Shown here: positions 28,731 to 36,428 of the stretch, piece by piece
How positions within the stretch are numbered: position 1 is the first letter of the stretch
How the letters are laid out: each line of letters begins with the position of its first letter
Assembly: GCF_003053745.1 (NCBI RefSeq)
Contig: NZ_QAYE01000005.1
Location: 124,001 to 188,000 of the forward strand
DNA: 64,000 bases
Reading direction: 5' to 3'
From: Sphingomonas faeni
GTDB taxonomy: Bacteria; Pseudomonadota; Alphaproteobacteria; Sphingomonadales; Sphingomonadaceae
The notes under the pieces: generated by a model
Database searches by the model: none
What the model saw: only the letters and a program-made list of their open reading frames with translations
What the model was told of the DNA's origin: nothing
Position numbers and translations under genes: made by a program

Positions 28731-30002
28731 CTACCGCGCCGCCAGCAACGCCAGCGCCCGCCCCATCAGCCCCGCGAACCGAACCTCGTTCACGCCGTCA
28801 TCAGTCCGGTGCCAGTTTCCGGTCGCCGCATACCAGCGCCCGTCCTTAGCCTGCAGCAGATAGTTTAGCGTCAGCACCCCAGGCTCGCCACCTCCCTTGA
28901 ACCCGACATACCCAAACCGCTTGGCAATAGCCGGATCGACCCCGGCATTGACCGCCATCACCGCGCGGGTCGTGACGTCCGTCCCCCGCAGCCGGTCCAG
29001 CAGCCCCGCCATTGCCGAAGGACTCGCAAACCACTCGATGCTGTCGATCGCCACAGGCTTCCCGGCGAACACGGTCGGATCCAGCTTGGCCGTCGCGACC
29101 TTCACCGCATTGTCGACCAGCAGCGCCCGCCGCTCGTCCACCGACCCAGCCGCCCAAGCCTTGGTCAGCGCGGGATCCCCCTTCAACACGAACATCTCCC
29201 GCGTCGTCATCACCGGCACGTTGCCACCCGCCGCCTCCGCCATCGCATCGACCTTCGCGCGTCCGAGCGTCGTCAGCAGCGTATCCGTCGCGGTATTATC
29301 GCTGATCGAGATCATCATCGTCGCCAGCGTCTGTACCGTCACCGGCGACCCGGCGGGCCAGGTCTGCAACACGCCCGACGGCAAGGACGGCGCCCCGACC
29401 TTCACGACGTCCTCCCAATGTCGCTCGCCCGCCGCAACCTGCCGCGCCAACTCCGCCAGCACCCACAGCTTGAACGCCGACCCAAGCGGCGCGGCGACAT
29501 CGGCACGGTATTCGAGAATCGGCGCAGGGTTGCCCGCGCCAAGCGCATACAGCCCGAACCCGCTGGCCCCCGGCAGTGCACGAAACTCCGCCTCGACCTT
29601 CGCCAAAGTATCGTCCCGCGCGCCCGTACCCGTAATCAGCAACCCGGTCGCAGCATGCGGCGCCGCGGGGTCTATCACCAGCCGAACGCTCGCCGTCCCC
29701 CGCGCATAGCCAACGACCAGATCCGCGGACCATGCCGACGTCGCCGTCAGCGACTCGATCTTCTGCGGCACGCCCAGCGTCGCCTTAAGTTGCTCGACAA
29801 TCGCCGAGAACTGCGCCTTCGGCACCTTCTCGCGGAAGCTCGCCGCGAAATACGCATCATATGCGCCGCGCCCGTCGAGGATCGCGACCAGCGCATCAGC
29901 CTTCGCCCGCAACGCCGGATCCGCCACCGCACCCTGCGCCACCGCACCGACCGGCAGCAAGGCCACTGCCAACGCCACCGGCCAGAGCGCGAGCCTGTGC
30001 AT
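28731..30002 (-). CDS. Serine hydrolase, class A beta-lactamase-like
   Basis: 423 residues. Signal peptide 1-22 (VGAVAQ); an N-terminal region (about 28-125) resembling an NTF2-like/DUF3887 fold (AYDAYFAASFREKVPKAQFSAIVEQLK); then a class A beta-lactamase-like catalytic domain with S175-x-x-K178 (SAFK), S234-D-N236 and K369-G-G371. All three active-site elements are in place, so hydrolysis of a beta-lactam or a related peptide bond is possible. The length, the extra N-terminal domain and the missing Glu166-type loop signature argue against a dedicated beta-lactamase. ATG overlaps the stop of the ABC permease gene (TGATG). Confidence 0.83.
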   Translation of the reverse strand: MHRLALWPVALAVALLPVGAVAQGAVADPALRAKADALVAILDGRGAYDAYFAASFREKVPKAQFSAIVEQLKATLGVPQKIESLTATSAWSADLVVGYARGTASVRLVIDPAAPHAATGLLITGTGARDDTLAKVEAEFRALPGASGFGLYALGAGNPAPILEYRADVAAPLGSAFKLWVLAELARQVAAGERHWEDVVKVGAPSLPSGVLQTWPAGSPVTVQTLATMMISISDNTATDTLLTTLGRAKVDAMAEAAGGNVPVMTTREMFVLKGDPALTKAWAAGSVDERRALLVDNAVKVATAKLDPTVFAGKPVAIDSIEWFASPSAMAGLLDRLRGTDVTTRAVMAVNAGVDPAIAKRFGYVGFKGGGEPGVLTLNYLLQAKDGRWYAATGNWHRTDDGVNEVRFAGLMGRALALLAAR

Positions 30003-30856
30003 CAGTTCTTCAGCTTCCAACCACTCTTCAGCAACCGGTAGCACAGCGTCGCCAGCACCAGGTCGATCACCAGGATCACGATCCCGCCGATCATCACCGG
30101 CGAGTCGGCGATCCCCAGGAACCCGTATCGGAACCCCGAGATGATATAGAAGAACGGGTTCGCATGGCTGAACGCGCGGAACGCCGGCGCGAGCTTGTCG
30201 ACCGAATAGAACGTCCCCGACAGCAGCGACAACGGCGCGATCACGAAGTTGGTGACCGCCGCGGCATGATCGAACTTGTCCGCCCAGATCGACGTCAGCA
30301 CGCCGAGCAGCGCGAGGAACGTCGCACCCAGCAACCCGAACCAGATGATCGCGAGCGGCGCATGCGGCGTCACGTGCACGCCCGGATACAGCGCCATCGC
30401 CGCCCAAACGACGATCCCGACGATCACCGCGCGAGTTACTGCGCCACCGACCAGCGCGCCCAGCAATTCACCCGTGGACAAGGGCGGCTGTAGGTAGTCG
30501 ACGATCGTGCCCTGCATCTTGCCGACCAGCAGCGAGAAGCTCGCATTGGCGAACGCCGGCCCCATCATGCCCTGCGCGATGATCAGCCCCGGCGCGATGA
30601 AATCGGCGAACGCGACGATCTGTCCGTCGACCGGAACCGGGCTCTTTGCGCCCGTCGCGATGGTGAACACGATCAGAAACAACAGCGTCGTGATCGCCGG
30701 CGCCCACACCGTCTGAAGCTGCACCTTGAAGAACCGGCGCACCTCCTTGATATAGAGGGTTCGCAATCCCTCCCAGTTCACGCTCTTTATGACGGGGACG
30801 CCGGGGGCGGAGTGTACCGCCGAATGGATTTCACCGGTTGGGGGCTGGCTGCTCAT
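30002..30856 (-). CDS. ABC-2 type transporter permease
   Basis: 284 residues, inner-membrane protein with about six helices (TTLLFLIVFTIATGA, ILLGA-type segments, IIVWAAMALYP, LLGATFLALLGVLTSIW, IGGIVILVIDLVLATL). The N-terminal amphipathic stretch NWEGLRTLYIKEVRRFFKVQLQTVWAP and FYSVDKLAPAFRAFSHANPFFYIISGFRYG are typical of the YadH/NodJ branch, which moves lipids, glycans or drugs. No ATPase gene lies beside it. Its stop overlaps the start of the serine hydrolase gene, so the two form one unit. It is divergent from gcrA. Confidence 0.88.
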   Translation of the reverse strand: MSSQPPTGEIHSAVHSAPGVPVIKSVNWEGLRTLYIKEVRRFFKVQLQTVWAPAITTLLFLIVFTIATGAKSPVPVDGQIVAFADFIAPGLIIAQGMMGPAFANASFSLLVGKMQGTIVDYLQPPLSTGELLGALVGGAVTRAVIVGIVVWAAMALYPGVHVTPHAPLAIIWFGLLGATFLALLGVLTSIWADKFDHAAAVTNFVIAPLSLLSGTFYSVDKLAPAFRAFSHANPFFYIISGFRYGFLGIADSPVMIGGIVILVIDLVLATLCYRLLKSGWKLKN

Positions 30857-30921
30857 AGGCGTTGCGGGTAATCGCTGCCGCTGCCGCCCGCAACCCGGCT
30901 GAGCAAGACTAAGGAACGAAC

Positions 30922-31677
30922 ATGTCCTGGACCGACGAGCGCATCGCGACGCTCAAGACGATGTGGGAGGCCGGCCAGACCGCCAGCCAGATCGCCGAAG
31001 TACTGGGTGGCGTGAGCCGCAACGCCGTCATCGGCAAGGCCCACCGCCTCGAGCTACAGGCGCGCCCGTCGCCGGTGAAGCCGAACGATCCCGAAGCCAA
31101 GGCGGCTGCGGCGGCAGAGGCGTCGGCGTCGGCAGCAGCGGCGGCGCCCGAGCCGGTCGCCGCACCGGAGCCGGTCGAGGCCGAGGCTCCCAAGGCCGCA
31201 CCGGTCGCACCGCCCGTAGTGGCAGCGGCCAAGCCTGCTGCACCGGTCGAGCCGGAGCCGGTCGCTGAAGAGCCTGAGGACGAAGAGGACGAAGACGAGG
31301 ACGAGGCTCCGGCCGTGGCCGCGCCCGTCCGCGCGCCGCAGCCAATTCTGCGCTCGGTCGGCCCAGGCGGCTTCCTCCGCCAGGCACCCGGTGAGCAGCA
31401 GCCTCCGAGCACGCCAGCCCCGCCGCGTCGTCTGGTTCCCGCCAAGCCGTCGGCTGAGATGGCCAACAAGACGAGCCTGCTCGAACTGAACGACCGCATC
31501 TGCAAATGGCCGCTCGGCCATCCTGGCGAGCCGGACTTCCATTTCTGCGGCAAGGCGGTGAACCCTGGCTTCCCGTATTGCGTCGATCATTGCGGCCATG
31601 CGTACCAGGCGCAGCTGCCCCGTCGCGATCGCCGTCCGACTCCGCCGCTGCCCTTCGGCGGTCCGCGGCCGAGATAA
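30922..31677 (+). CDS. gcrA: Cell-cycle regulator GcrA
   Basis: 251 residues. GcrA binds sigma-70 and methylated GANTC promoters to activate cell-cycle genes in alphaproteobacteria. The N-terminal helix-turn-helix (MSWTDERIATLKTMWEAGQTASQIAEVLGGVSRNAVIGKAHRL, 1-43) is nearly diagnostic. An acidic Ala/Pro/Glu-rich linker (about 60-130) leads to the C-terminal sigma-binding region NDRICKWPLGHPGEPDFHFCGK with four cysteines. The linker is long compared with the Caulobacter protein (about 170 residues). AAGGAA precedes the ATG. A structured element starts immediately after the stop. Confidence 0.95.
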   Translation: MSWTDERIATLKTMWEAGQTASQIAEVLGGVSRNAVIGKAHRLELQARPSPVKPNDPEAKAAAAAEASASAAAAAPEPVAAPEPVEAEAPKAAPVAPPVVAAAKPAAPVEPEPVAEEPEDEEDEDEDEAPAVAAPVRAPQPILRSVGPGGFLRQAPGEQQPPSTPAPPRRLVPAKPSAEMANKTSLLELNDRICKWPLGHPGEPDFHFCGKAVNPGFPYCVDHCGHAYQAQLPRRDRRPTPPLPFGGPRPR

Positions 31678-31820
31678 GGCGAAGGGCGGCCTGCGCCAAC
31701 CTGGCGCAGGACTCGCCCAAGCCCGGCCGGCGCGGCTAGCCGCGACCGACGACATGGGCTTTGCCCATGGCTAGCGTGATGTAGAAAAGGCCGTTTCCTC
31801 GGGCGAGGAAGCGGCCTTTT
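31678..31820 (+). ncRNA. Structured 3' element of gcrA (left copy of a mirrored pair)
   Basis: It begins at the first base after the gcrA stop. Hairpin 1: CTGCGCCA / TGGCGCAG (31691-31709). Hairpin 2: CGCGGC-TA-GCCGCG (31731-31744). Hairpin 3: CATGGGC-TTT-GCCCATG (31753-31769). A 16-bp terminator stem (31785-31820) completes it. The right copy (minus strand, 32182-32041) starts at the same point relative to another gene's stop. By eye about 17 of 143 positions differ, and the differences inside stems keep pairing. It could be a 3'UTR-derived small RNA or an mRNA-stability element. I know no named family that fits. Confidence 0.5.
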
Positions 31821-31824
31821 CTCT
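31785..31824 (+). terminator. Intrinsic terminator of gcrA
   Basis: AAAAGGCCGTTTCCTC / GAGGAAGCGGCCTTTT, a 16-bp stem with one G-U pair and a GGGC loop, followed by CTCT. The outer A/U pairs supply the U-tract. It is the end of the gcrA 3' element. Confidence 0.8.
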
Positions 31825-31832
31825 AACTGCTA

Positions 31833-31940
31833 CCACCCCGGCGAAGGCCGGGGCCCAGTTGGAAAGGTAGCGGTTACCGAGCGCTGCGCCCGTTTGGCAA
31901 CGTTTCCCAACTGGGCCCCGGCCTCCGCCGGGGTGGTGCT
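31833..31940. repeat. Family B palindrome
   Basis: ACCCCGGCGAAGGCCGGGGC-CCAGTTGG and its reverse complement ending GGCCTCCGCCGGGGTGG, about 45 bases apart. Sits between the two mirrored 3' elements of gcrA and the outer-membrane protein gene. Confidence 0.75.
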
Positions 31941-31970
31941 CTATAGCTGAACGTCTTCCGCCCCCTCTTG

Positions 31971-32030
31971 TTCTCCCGCGAAGGCGGGAGCCCAGACTGG
32001 GTCCCCGCCTTCGCGGGGAAACAAACTTCG
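31971..32030. repeat. Family B palindrome (compact)
   Basis: CTCCCGCGAAGGCGGGAGCC and GGGTCCCCGCCTTCGCGGGG, with a short spacer. Second family B unit in the gcrA-barrel-protein gap. Together with the mirrored elements it accounts for most of that 505-base region; the remainder has no gene that I can see. Confidence 0.7.
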
Positions 32031-32031
32031 C

Positions 32032-32076
32032 ACGAAACAAAAAAGGCCGCTTCCCCGTGTGAGGAAGCGGCCTTTT
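32032..32076 (-). terminator. Intrinsic terminator of the outer-membrane protein gene
   Basis: Minus strand: AAAAGGCCGCTTCCTC / GGGGAAGCGGCCTTTT with loop ACAC, then TTTGTTTC. Strong stem and U-tract; it is the end of the right-hand mirrored element. Confidence 0.8.
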
Positions 32077-32182
32077 CTTTATCAGCTAGCCATGGGCAAA
32101 GCCCATGTCGTCGGCCGCGGTGAACCGCGCCGGCCGGGCTTGGGCGAGTCCTGCTCCAGCTTGGAGCAGGCCGCCCTGCGCC
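32041..32182 (-). ncRNA. Structured 3' element of the outer-membrane protein gene (right copy)
   Basis: Starts at the base after the TGA. Hairpin 1: CTGCTCCA / TGGAGCAG (32151-32169). Hairpin 2: CGCGGT-TC-ACCGCG (32116-32129). Hairpin 3: CATGGGC / GCCCATG (32091-32107). Then the terminator. Compared with the gcrA copy, hairpin 1 has a G-C pair replaced by T-A and hairpin 2 has C-G replaced by T-A, so both stems are kept. This covariation is the main evidence that the RNA fold matters. The function is unknown. Confidence 0.5.
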
Positions 32183-33040
32183 TCAGAACCGGAACGCGAC
32201 CGTGCCGCGCAGGCTGTGCCAACGGAAGTTGTCATCCGAGCGCTTGAACGCCGTCCCGGCCGTGTTCGGCGCGAGCACGAACGGGTTGTTCGCAGGCTGC
32301 GTGCCGCGCGTCACGAGAACGCGGGCGTCGTCGTCCTGATACTGGTGGAACATGTATTCCATGCCGACCGAGATATTCTTGCCGAGCTTCTGCTCGATGC
32401 CACCGCCGCCGGTGATGCCGAACTGGTTCTTCTTGCCGCTCTGCGCATAGGCGTTGGCGGTGTTGCTCGAATAGAAATCGCGGTCGATGCGGGCATAGCC
32501 CGGACCGAACGTGCCGTAGAACAGCGTCGTGTTGACCGCATAGCCCACACGGCCGCGGATCGAGGCCTCCCAGGCGAGATCGCGCGTCATCGTGTAGAAG
32601 GCGGGCGTGGTCGAGAACGCGGTGACGCTGTCGCGGATGTTCGACTTGCCGAATTCGCCGACGACGCCGACGACGATGTTACCACGCTGCTGGTCGATGC
32701 CGACGCGCGCGTAATAGGCGGTGTTGTCCTTGTCGTTGCGGCAGCCACGGCCACCGACGGCAGGAGCCGTGCTGCTCCGTGCGGCGCCGTTGCAGAAGCC
32801 GGGCGAGAACGCGTTGGCGCCAGCAGCGGTCGTGACGGCATCACCGAAGCGGCCATCGAGGTTGCGATCGAACAGGATCGACGAACCCTCGTCGTTCGGC
32901 TGCACGTCATAGCCACCGGCCGCGCCGAAATAGATGCCGCTGAACGGTGCGTCTTCGGTCATCTCCTGCGCCGCGACAGGCATTGCGGCAAAACCCAGCG
33001 TAGCGGCGCCAGCAAGCGCCACCATCATCGTCTTAGTCAT
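32183..33040 (-). CDS. Outer-membrane beta-barrel protein (OmpA/OprF-barrel or Omp25-like)
   Basis: 285 residues. Signal peptide 1-25 (ending MPVAAQ), then alternating beta-strand patterns (FSGIYFGAAGGYDV, YYARVGIDQQRGNIVVGVVGEFGKS, ISVGMEYMFHQYQDDD) and the C-terminal Phe in RGTVAFRF, which is a BAM assembly signal. Two cysteines (FCNGAA and RGCRND) are in one long loop and may pair. Start ATG 33040 follows GGGAG at five bases; an upstream ATG lacks a site. Similar proteins are porin-like or immunogenic barrels of alphaproteobacteria; no transport role can be assigned. The gene's 3' element mirrors that of gcrA. Confidence 0.83.
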   Translation of the reverse strand: MTKTMMVALAGAATLGFAAMPVAAQEMTEDAPFSGIYFGAAGGYDVQPNDEGSSILFDRNLDGRFGDAVTTAAGANAFSPGFCNGAARSSTAPAVGGRGCRNDKDNTAYYARVGIDQQRGNIVVGVVGEFGKSNIRDSVTAFSTTPAFYTMTRDLAWEASIRGRVGYAVNTTLFYGTFGPGYARIDRDFYSSNTANAYAQSGKKNQFGITGGGGIEQKLGKNISVGMEYMFHQYQDDDARVLVTRGTQPANNPFVLAPNTAGTAFKRSDDNFRWHSLRGTVAFRF

Positions 33041-33199
33041 ATTCACTCCCGGAAACTTCATGACAGGTTTTTCATAAACGGCCGGTTCCGCGAAAGTTAT
33101 CCCCCCAAAGCAACAATCTATATCAATGTGGCTTTTCGATCACAGGGAGAACAAACGGAGCCTGTGGCTTTGTCCGACGCCTGCGGCTACGTTCCCGCC

Positions 33200-35209
33200 A
33201 TGGCTGAAGATCTGTTCGCGTCCCCCTCGACGCCCGGCGCCGGCAAAACCGCCGCCAACACCTATGACGCGTCCTCGATCGAGGTGCTCGAAGGCCTCGA
33301 ACCCGTACGCCGCCGTCCCGGCATGTATGTCGGCGGCACCGACGAGCGCGCGTTGCACCACCTCGCCGCCGAAGTGCTCGACAACGCGATGGACGAGGCG
33401 GTCGCCGGTCACGCGACGCGGATCGAAGTCACGCTGGAGGCGAACAACCGGCTGACGATCGTCGACAACGGCCGCGGCATCCCGGTCGACCCGCACCCGA
33501 AGTTCCCCGACAAATCCGCGCTGGAGGTGATCCTCTCGACGCTGCATTCGGGCGGCAAGTTCGCGGGCAAGGCCTATGCAACGTCAGGCGGCCTGCACGG
33601 CGTCGGGATCAGCGTCGTCAACGCGCTGTCGTCCGATACGGTCGTCGAAGTCGCGCGCGATCGGCAATTGTACCGCCAGCGCTTCGCCAAGGGCCTGACG
33701 CTCGGACCGATCGAGCACCTCGGACCAACGCCCAACCGTCGCGGCACCAGCGTCGCCTTCACACCCGATACCGAGATCTTCGGCAGCGAGCTGAACTTCA
33801 AGCCGCAGCGCCTCTACAAGCTCGTCCGCTCCAAGGCGTACCTGTTCGCGGGCGTCGAGATTCGCTGGCATTGTGCGCCCGACCTGATCGGCGACGACAC
33901 CCCCGCACAGGCCGTGTTCCAGTTCCCCGGCGGCCTAGCCGACCACCTCCGCGACCAGATCGCCGGCCGCGAATGCGCAACCTCCGACTTCTTCTCCGGC
34001 TCGCAGGACTTCCCGAGCGCGAACGGCGAGACGCAGGGCCGTGTCGAATGGGCAGTCGCGTGGCCGCTGTGGAGCGATGGCTCGTACAGCTGGTATTGCA
34101 ACACCATCCCGACCCCCGACGGTGGCACGCACGAACAGGGCCTCCGCCAGGCACTGGTCCGCGGGCTTCGTGCGTTCGGCGATCTCGTCGGCAACAAGAA
34201 AACGAAGGATATCAGCGCCGACGACGTCATGGTCGGCAGCGAGCTGATGCTGTCGGTCTTCATCCGCGAGCCGCAATTCCAGAGCCAGACCAAGGATCGC
34301 CTGACCAGCCCCGAAGCCGCCGGCCTCGTCGAGAAGGCGGTGCGCGATCATTTCGACCATTTCCTCAGCCACAACATGGAGCGCGGCAGGGCGCTGCTGA
34401 ACTATGTGCTGGAGAGAATGGACGAACGCCTGCGCCGCAAGCAGGAACGCGACGTCAAGCGCAAGACAGCGACGTCCGCGCGTAAACTCCGCCTGCCGGG
34501 CAAGTTGACCGATTGCTCGGCGAACTCACCCGAAGGCACCGAGCTCTTCATCGTAGAGGGTGATTCGGCAGGCGGCTCGGCAAAACAGGCGCGCGATCGG
34601 AAGACGCAGGCGATCCTGCCGATCCGCGGCAAGATCCTCAACGTCGCGTCTGCCACCAGCGCGAAGATCTTCGCCAACCAGGAAATCGCCGACCTGACGC
34701 TCGCGCTGGGCTGCGGCACCCGGAAGGACTGCACGCCGGATACGCTTCGCTACGAACGCATCGTCATCATGACCGACGCCGACGTCGACGGCGCGCACAT
34801 CGCCACGCTGCTGATGACGTTCTTCTTCCAGGAGATGCCCGAACTCGTCCGCCGCGGGCACCTCTACCTCGCGCAACCGCCGCTCTACCGCCTGACTGTC
34901 GGCACCAAGAGCGTCTATGCGAGAGACGACGCGCATCGCGCCGAACTCGAACGCACCGTCTTCAAGGGCAAGAAGGTCGATGTCGGCCGCTTCAAGGGCC
35001 TCGGCGAGATGAACCCGAGCCAGCTCCGCGAAACCACGATGGACCCCGCCACCCGCGGCATGCTCCGCATCACGCTCCCGCAGGAATACGAGGAGCGCGC
35101 GCAGGTGAAGGACCTGGTCGACCGCCTGATGGGCAACAACCCCGCGCACAGGTTCGCGTTCATCCAGGAGAATGCGGGGCGCATGGACGAGGAAGCGATC
35201 GACGCGTGA
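33200..35209 (+). CDS. parE: DNA topoisomerase IV subunit B
   Basis: 669 residues. ATP-binding subunit of topoisomerase IV, which unlinks daughter chromosomes with ParC. The GHKL ATPase domain has VLDNAMDEAVAGHA, DNGRGIPVDPH and GGLHGVGISVVNALS; the Toprim domain has EGDSAGGSAKQARDRKTQAILPIRGKILNV and DADVDGAHI. ParE rather than GyrB: no GyrB-type insertion and a strong match to alphaproteobacterial ParE length. ATG 33200 is used; an in-frame GTG upstream would add about 12 residues. Single gene. Confidence 0.95.
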   Translation: MAEDLFASPSTPGAGKTAANTYDASSIEVLEGLEPVRRRPGMYVGGTDERALHHLAAEVLDNAMDEAVAGHATRIEVTLEANNRLTIVDNGRGIPVDPHPKFPDKSALEVILSTLHSGGKFAGKAYATSGGLHGVGISVVNALSSDTVVEVARDRQLYRQRFAKGLTLGPIEHLGPTPNRRGTSVAFTPDTEIFGSELNFKPQRLYKLVRSKAYLFAGVEIRWHCAPDLIGDDTPAQAVFQFPGGLADHLRDQIAGRECATSDFFSGSQDFPSANGETQGRVEWAVAWPLWSDGSYSWYCNTIPTPDGGTHEQGLRQALVRGLRAFGDLVGNKKTKDISADDVMVGSELMLSVFIREPQFQSQTKDRLTSPEAAGLVEKAVRDHFDHFLSHNMERGRALLNYVLERMDERLRRKQERDVKRKTATSARKLRLPGKLTDCSANSPEGTELFIVEGDSAGGSAKQARDRKTQAILPIRGKILNVASATSAKIFANQEIADLTLALGCGTRKDCTPDTLRYERIVIMTDADVDGAHIATLLMTFFFQEMPELVRRGHLYLAQPPLYRLTVGTKSVYARDDAHRAELERTVFKGKKVDVGRFKGLGEMNPSQLRETTMDPATRGMLRITLPQEYEERAQVKDLVDRLMGNNPAHRFAFIQENAGRMDEEAIDA

Positions 35210-35315
35210 CGTAACGGTAGCGCGTGTCGAGAACGGATGGCGATGTCGCGCCAGTCCGAAAACGCCACGGAGGCGGCCCGAGTCCGCCAAGCTTGCCACC
35301 ACCATTGCGCTCACC

Positions 35316-35362
35316 CGCGAAGGCGGGTGCCCAGCCTGGGCTCCCGCCTTCGCGAGAGTACA
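35316..35362. repeat. Family B palindrome (compact)
   Basis: ACCCGCGAAGGCGGGTGCCCAGCC and GGGCTCCCGCCTTCGCGAG, with no real spacer. Lies between convergent parE and the minus-strand hypothetical gene. Confidence 0.65.
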
Positions 35363-35399
35363 ACCTGGCTGGGCACCGTCATGGCTCTCAAACGATCAC

Positions 35400-36188
35400 C
35401 TATTGCTTGTAGGCGACTAGCGTCGACGTCTTCCCACGTTTGATGTCGTTGACGTCGATCGTCATCGTCTTGCCGTCGGGCGAGACCGTCATGAGGAATT
35501 TGCCGGTCACCTTGCCTTCGAACATATCGGTCTCGTGCAACGTGCGGGCACTGGGCTGCGTCAGGGACACGGTCGTCCAGCCCGGATCGCCCGTCACCGG
35601 CACTGCCGGACCGCCGATCGTCGCGGCGAACGAGATGCCGATCGGCGTCGAATAGCTCACGACCTTGCCGACCTGCGCGAACGTGAACGTCAGCCCGCTG
35701 TCGGACACCTGCGCATCCTTGGTCTGGCGCCAAGAGCCCGACGTGGCATGCGCGCCGGCAGGGGCGGGGGCAACGCGATCGCTGACCGACGTGCCGGTGA
35801 TCGGGACGCCGGTCGTGCCCACCGTCTCGCTGAATGCCGTCGCAATCGATTTTCCGTCGGCAGACACCGTCTCGGTCGCTTCGCTGACGATCTTGCCGCC
35901 CTTCTTCGTCGCGTACTTCACGACCGCCGGATCGACCACGGTCACCGACATTTCATCGTAATAGGGCTGTCCGGCCACCGCATGCCAGCCACCGTCGGCG
36001 ACGACCTTGACCATCGGCTTGCACGTGGCGCAGGTATATAGTCCCTTGTCTATCAACGTGCTGGAAGGTTTGGTGGACAATTGACTGGCACTGATATCAC
36101 CCTTCCAAGTACCCGACAGGACGTCTTGCGCGACTACCGGCGATATCGCGGTCGATATCAATGCTACGCCGATTGTAAGTTTGATCAT
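35400..36188 (-). CDS. Secreted hypothetical protein
   Basis: 262 residues. A signal peptide (1-20, ending PVVAQ) precedes a domain that looks like a lipocalin-like or beta-sandwich fold: repeated short strands with Thr/Ser/Val, and GTWKGD near the start (24-29). A CxxC appears in LYTCATCKPM (about 51-58). Internal similarity can be seen between the two halves (KIVSEATETVSADGKSIATAF and KVTGKFLMTVSPDGKTMTIDV, both with a SxDGKxxT unit), so it may be a duplicated domain. I do not recognise the family. Divergent from argD. Confidence 0.65.
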   Translation of the reverse strand: MIKLTIGVALISTAISPVVAQDVLSGTWKGDISASQLSTKPSSTLIDKGLYTCATCKPMVKVVADGGWHAVAGQPYYDEMSVTVVDPAVVKYATKKGGKIVSEATETVSADGKSIATAFSETVGTTGVPITGTSVSDRVAPAPAGAHATSGSWRQTKDAQVSDSGLTFTFAQVGKVVSYSTPIGISFAATIGGPAVPVTGDPGWTTVSLTQPSARTLHETDMFEGKVTGKFLMTVSPDGKTMTIDVNDIKRGKTSTLVAYKQ

Positions 36189-36428
36189 GATTAGCTCCCC
36201 TGTACTTCGACGAGGTCATTCGAATCGAATCAAAGCACACAGGATCCTGGTGCCGCGTCTTCCGATGCATGCGCTTGTTTAGGGTGATGCGACAGGGCGA
36301 CGGCGATATAATCTCGGTCAGCTTTGGTGGGTGATGCAAGCGGTGTTGCTCCCGGCGGCGCGCGCTCGTATCAGGCGGTTCGGGCGGCCGCTAAGGGTCG
36401 CCCTCGCTGTTTGAAGGAGCTTGCCGTC

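Noticed and set aside
32105..33199. A long N-terminal extension of ParE reaching back across the outer-membrane protein gene
   Set aside because: It would overlap a well-supported minus-strand barrel gene, and ParE homologues start near ATG 33200.
36284..36312. Housekeeping promoter before argD (perfect TATAAT at 36307)
   Set aside because: The hexamer at the right distance (GTGATG) does not look like a -35, so only the -10 was noted in the argD entry.
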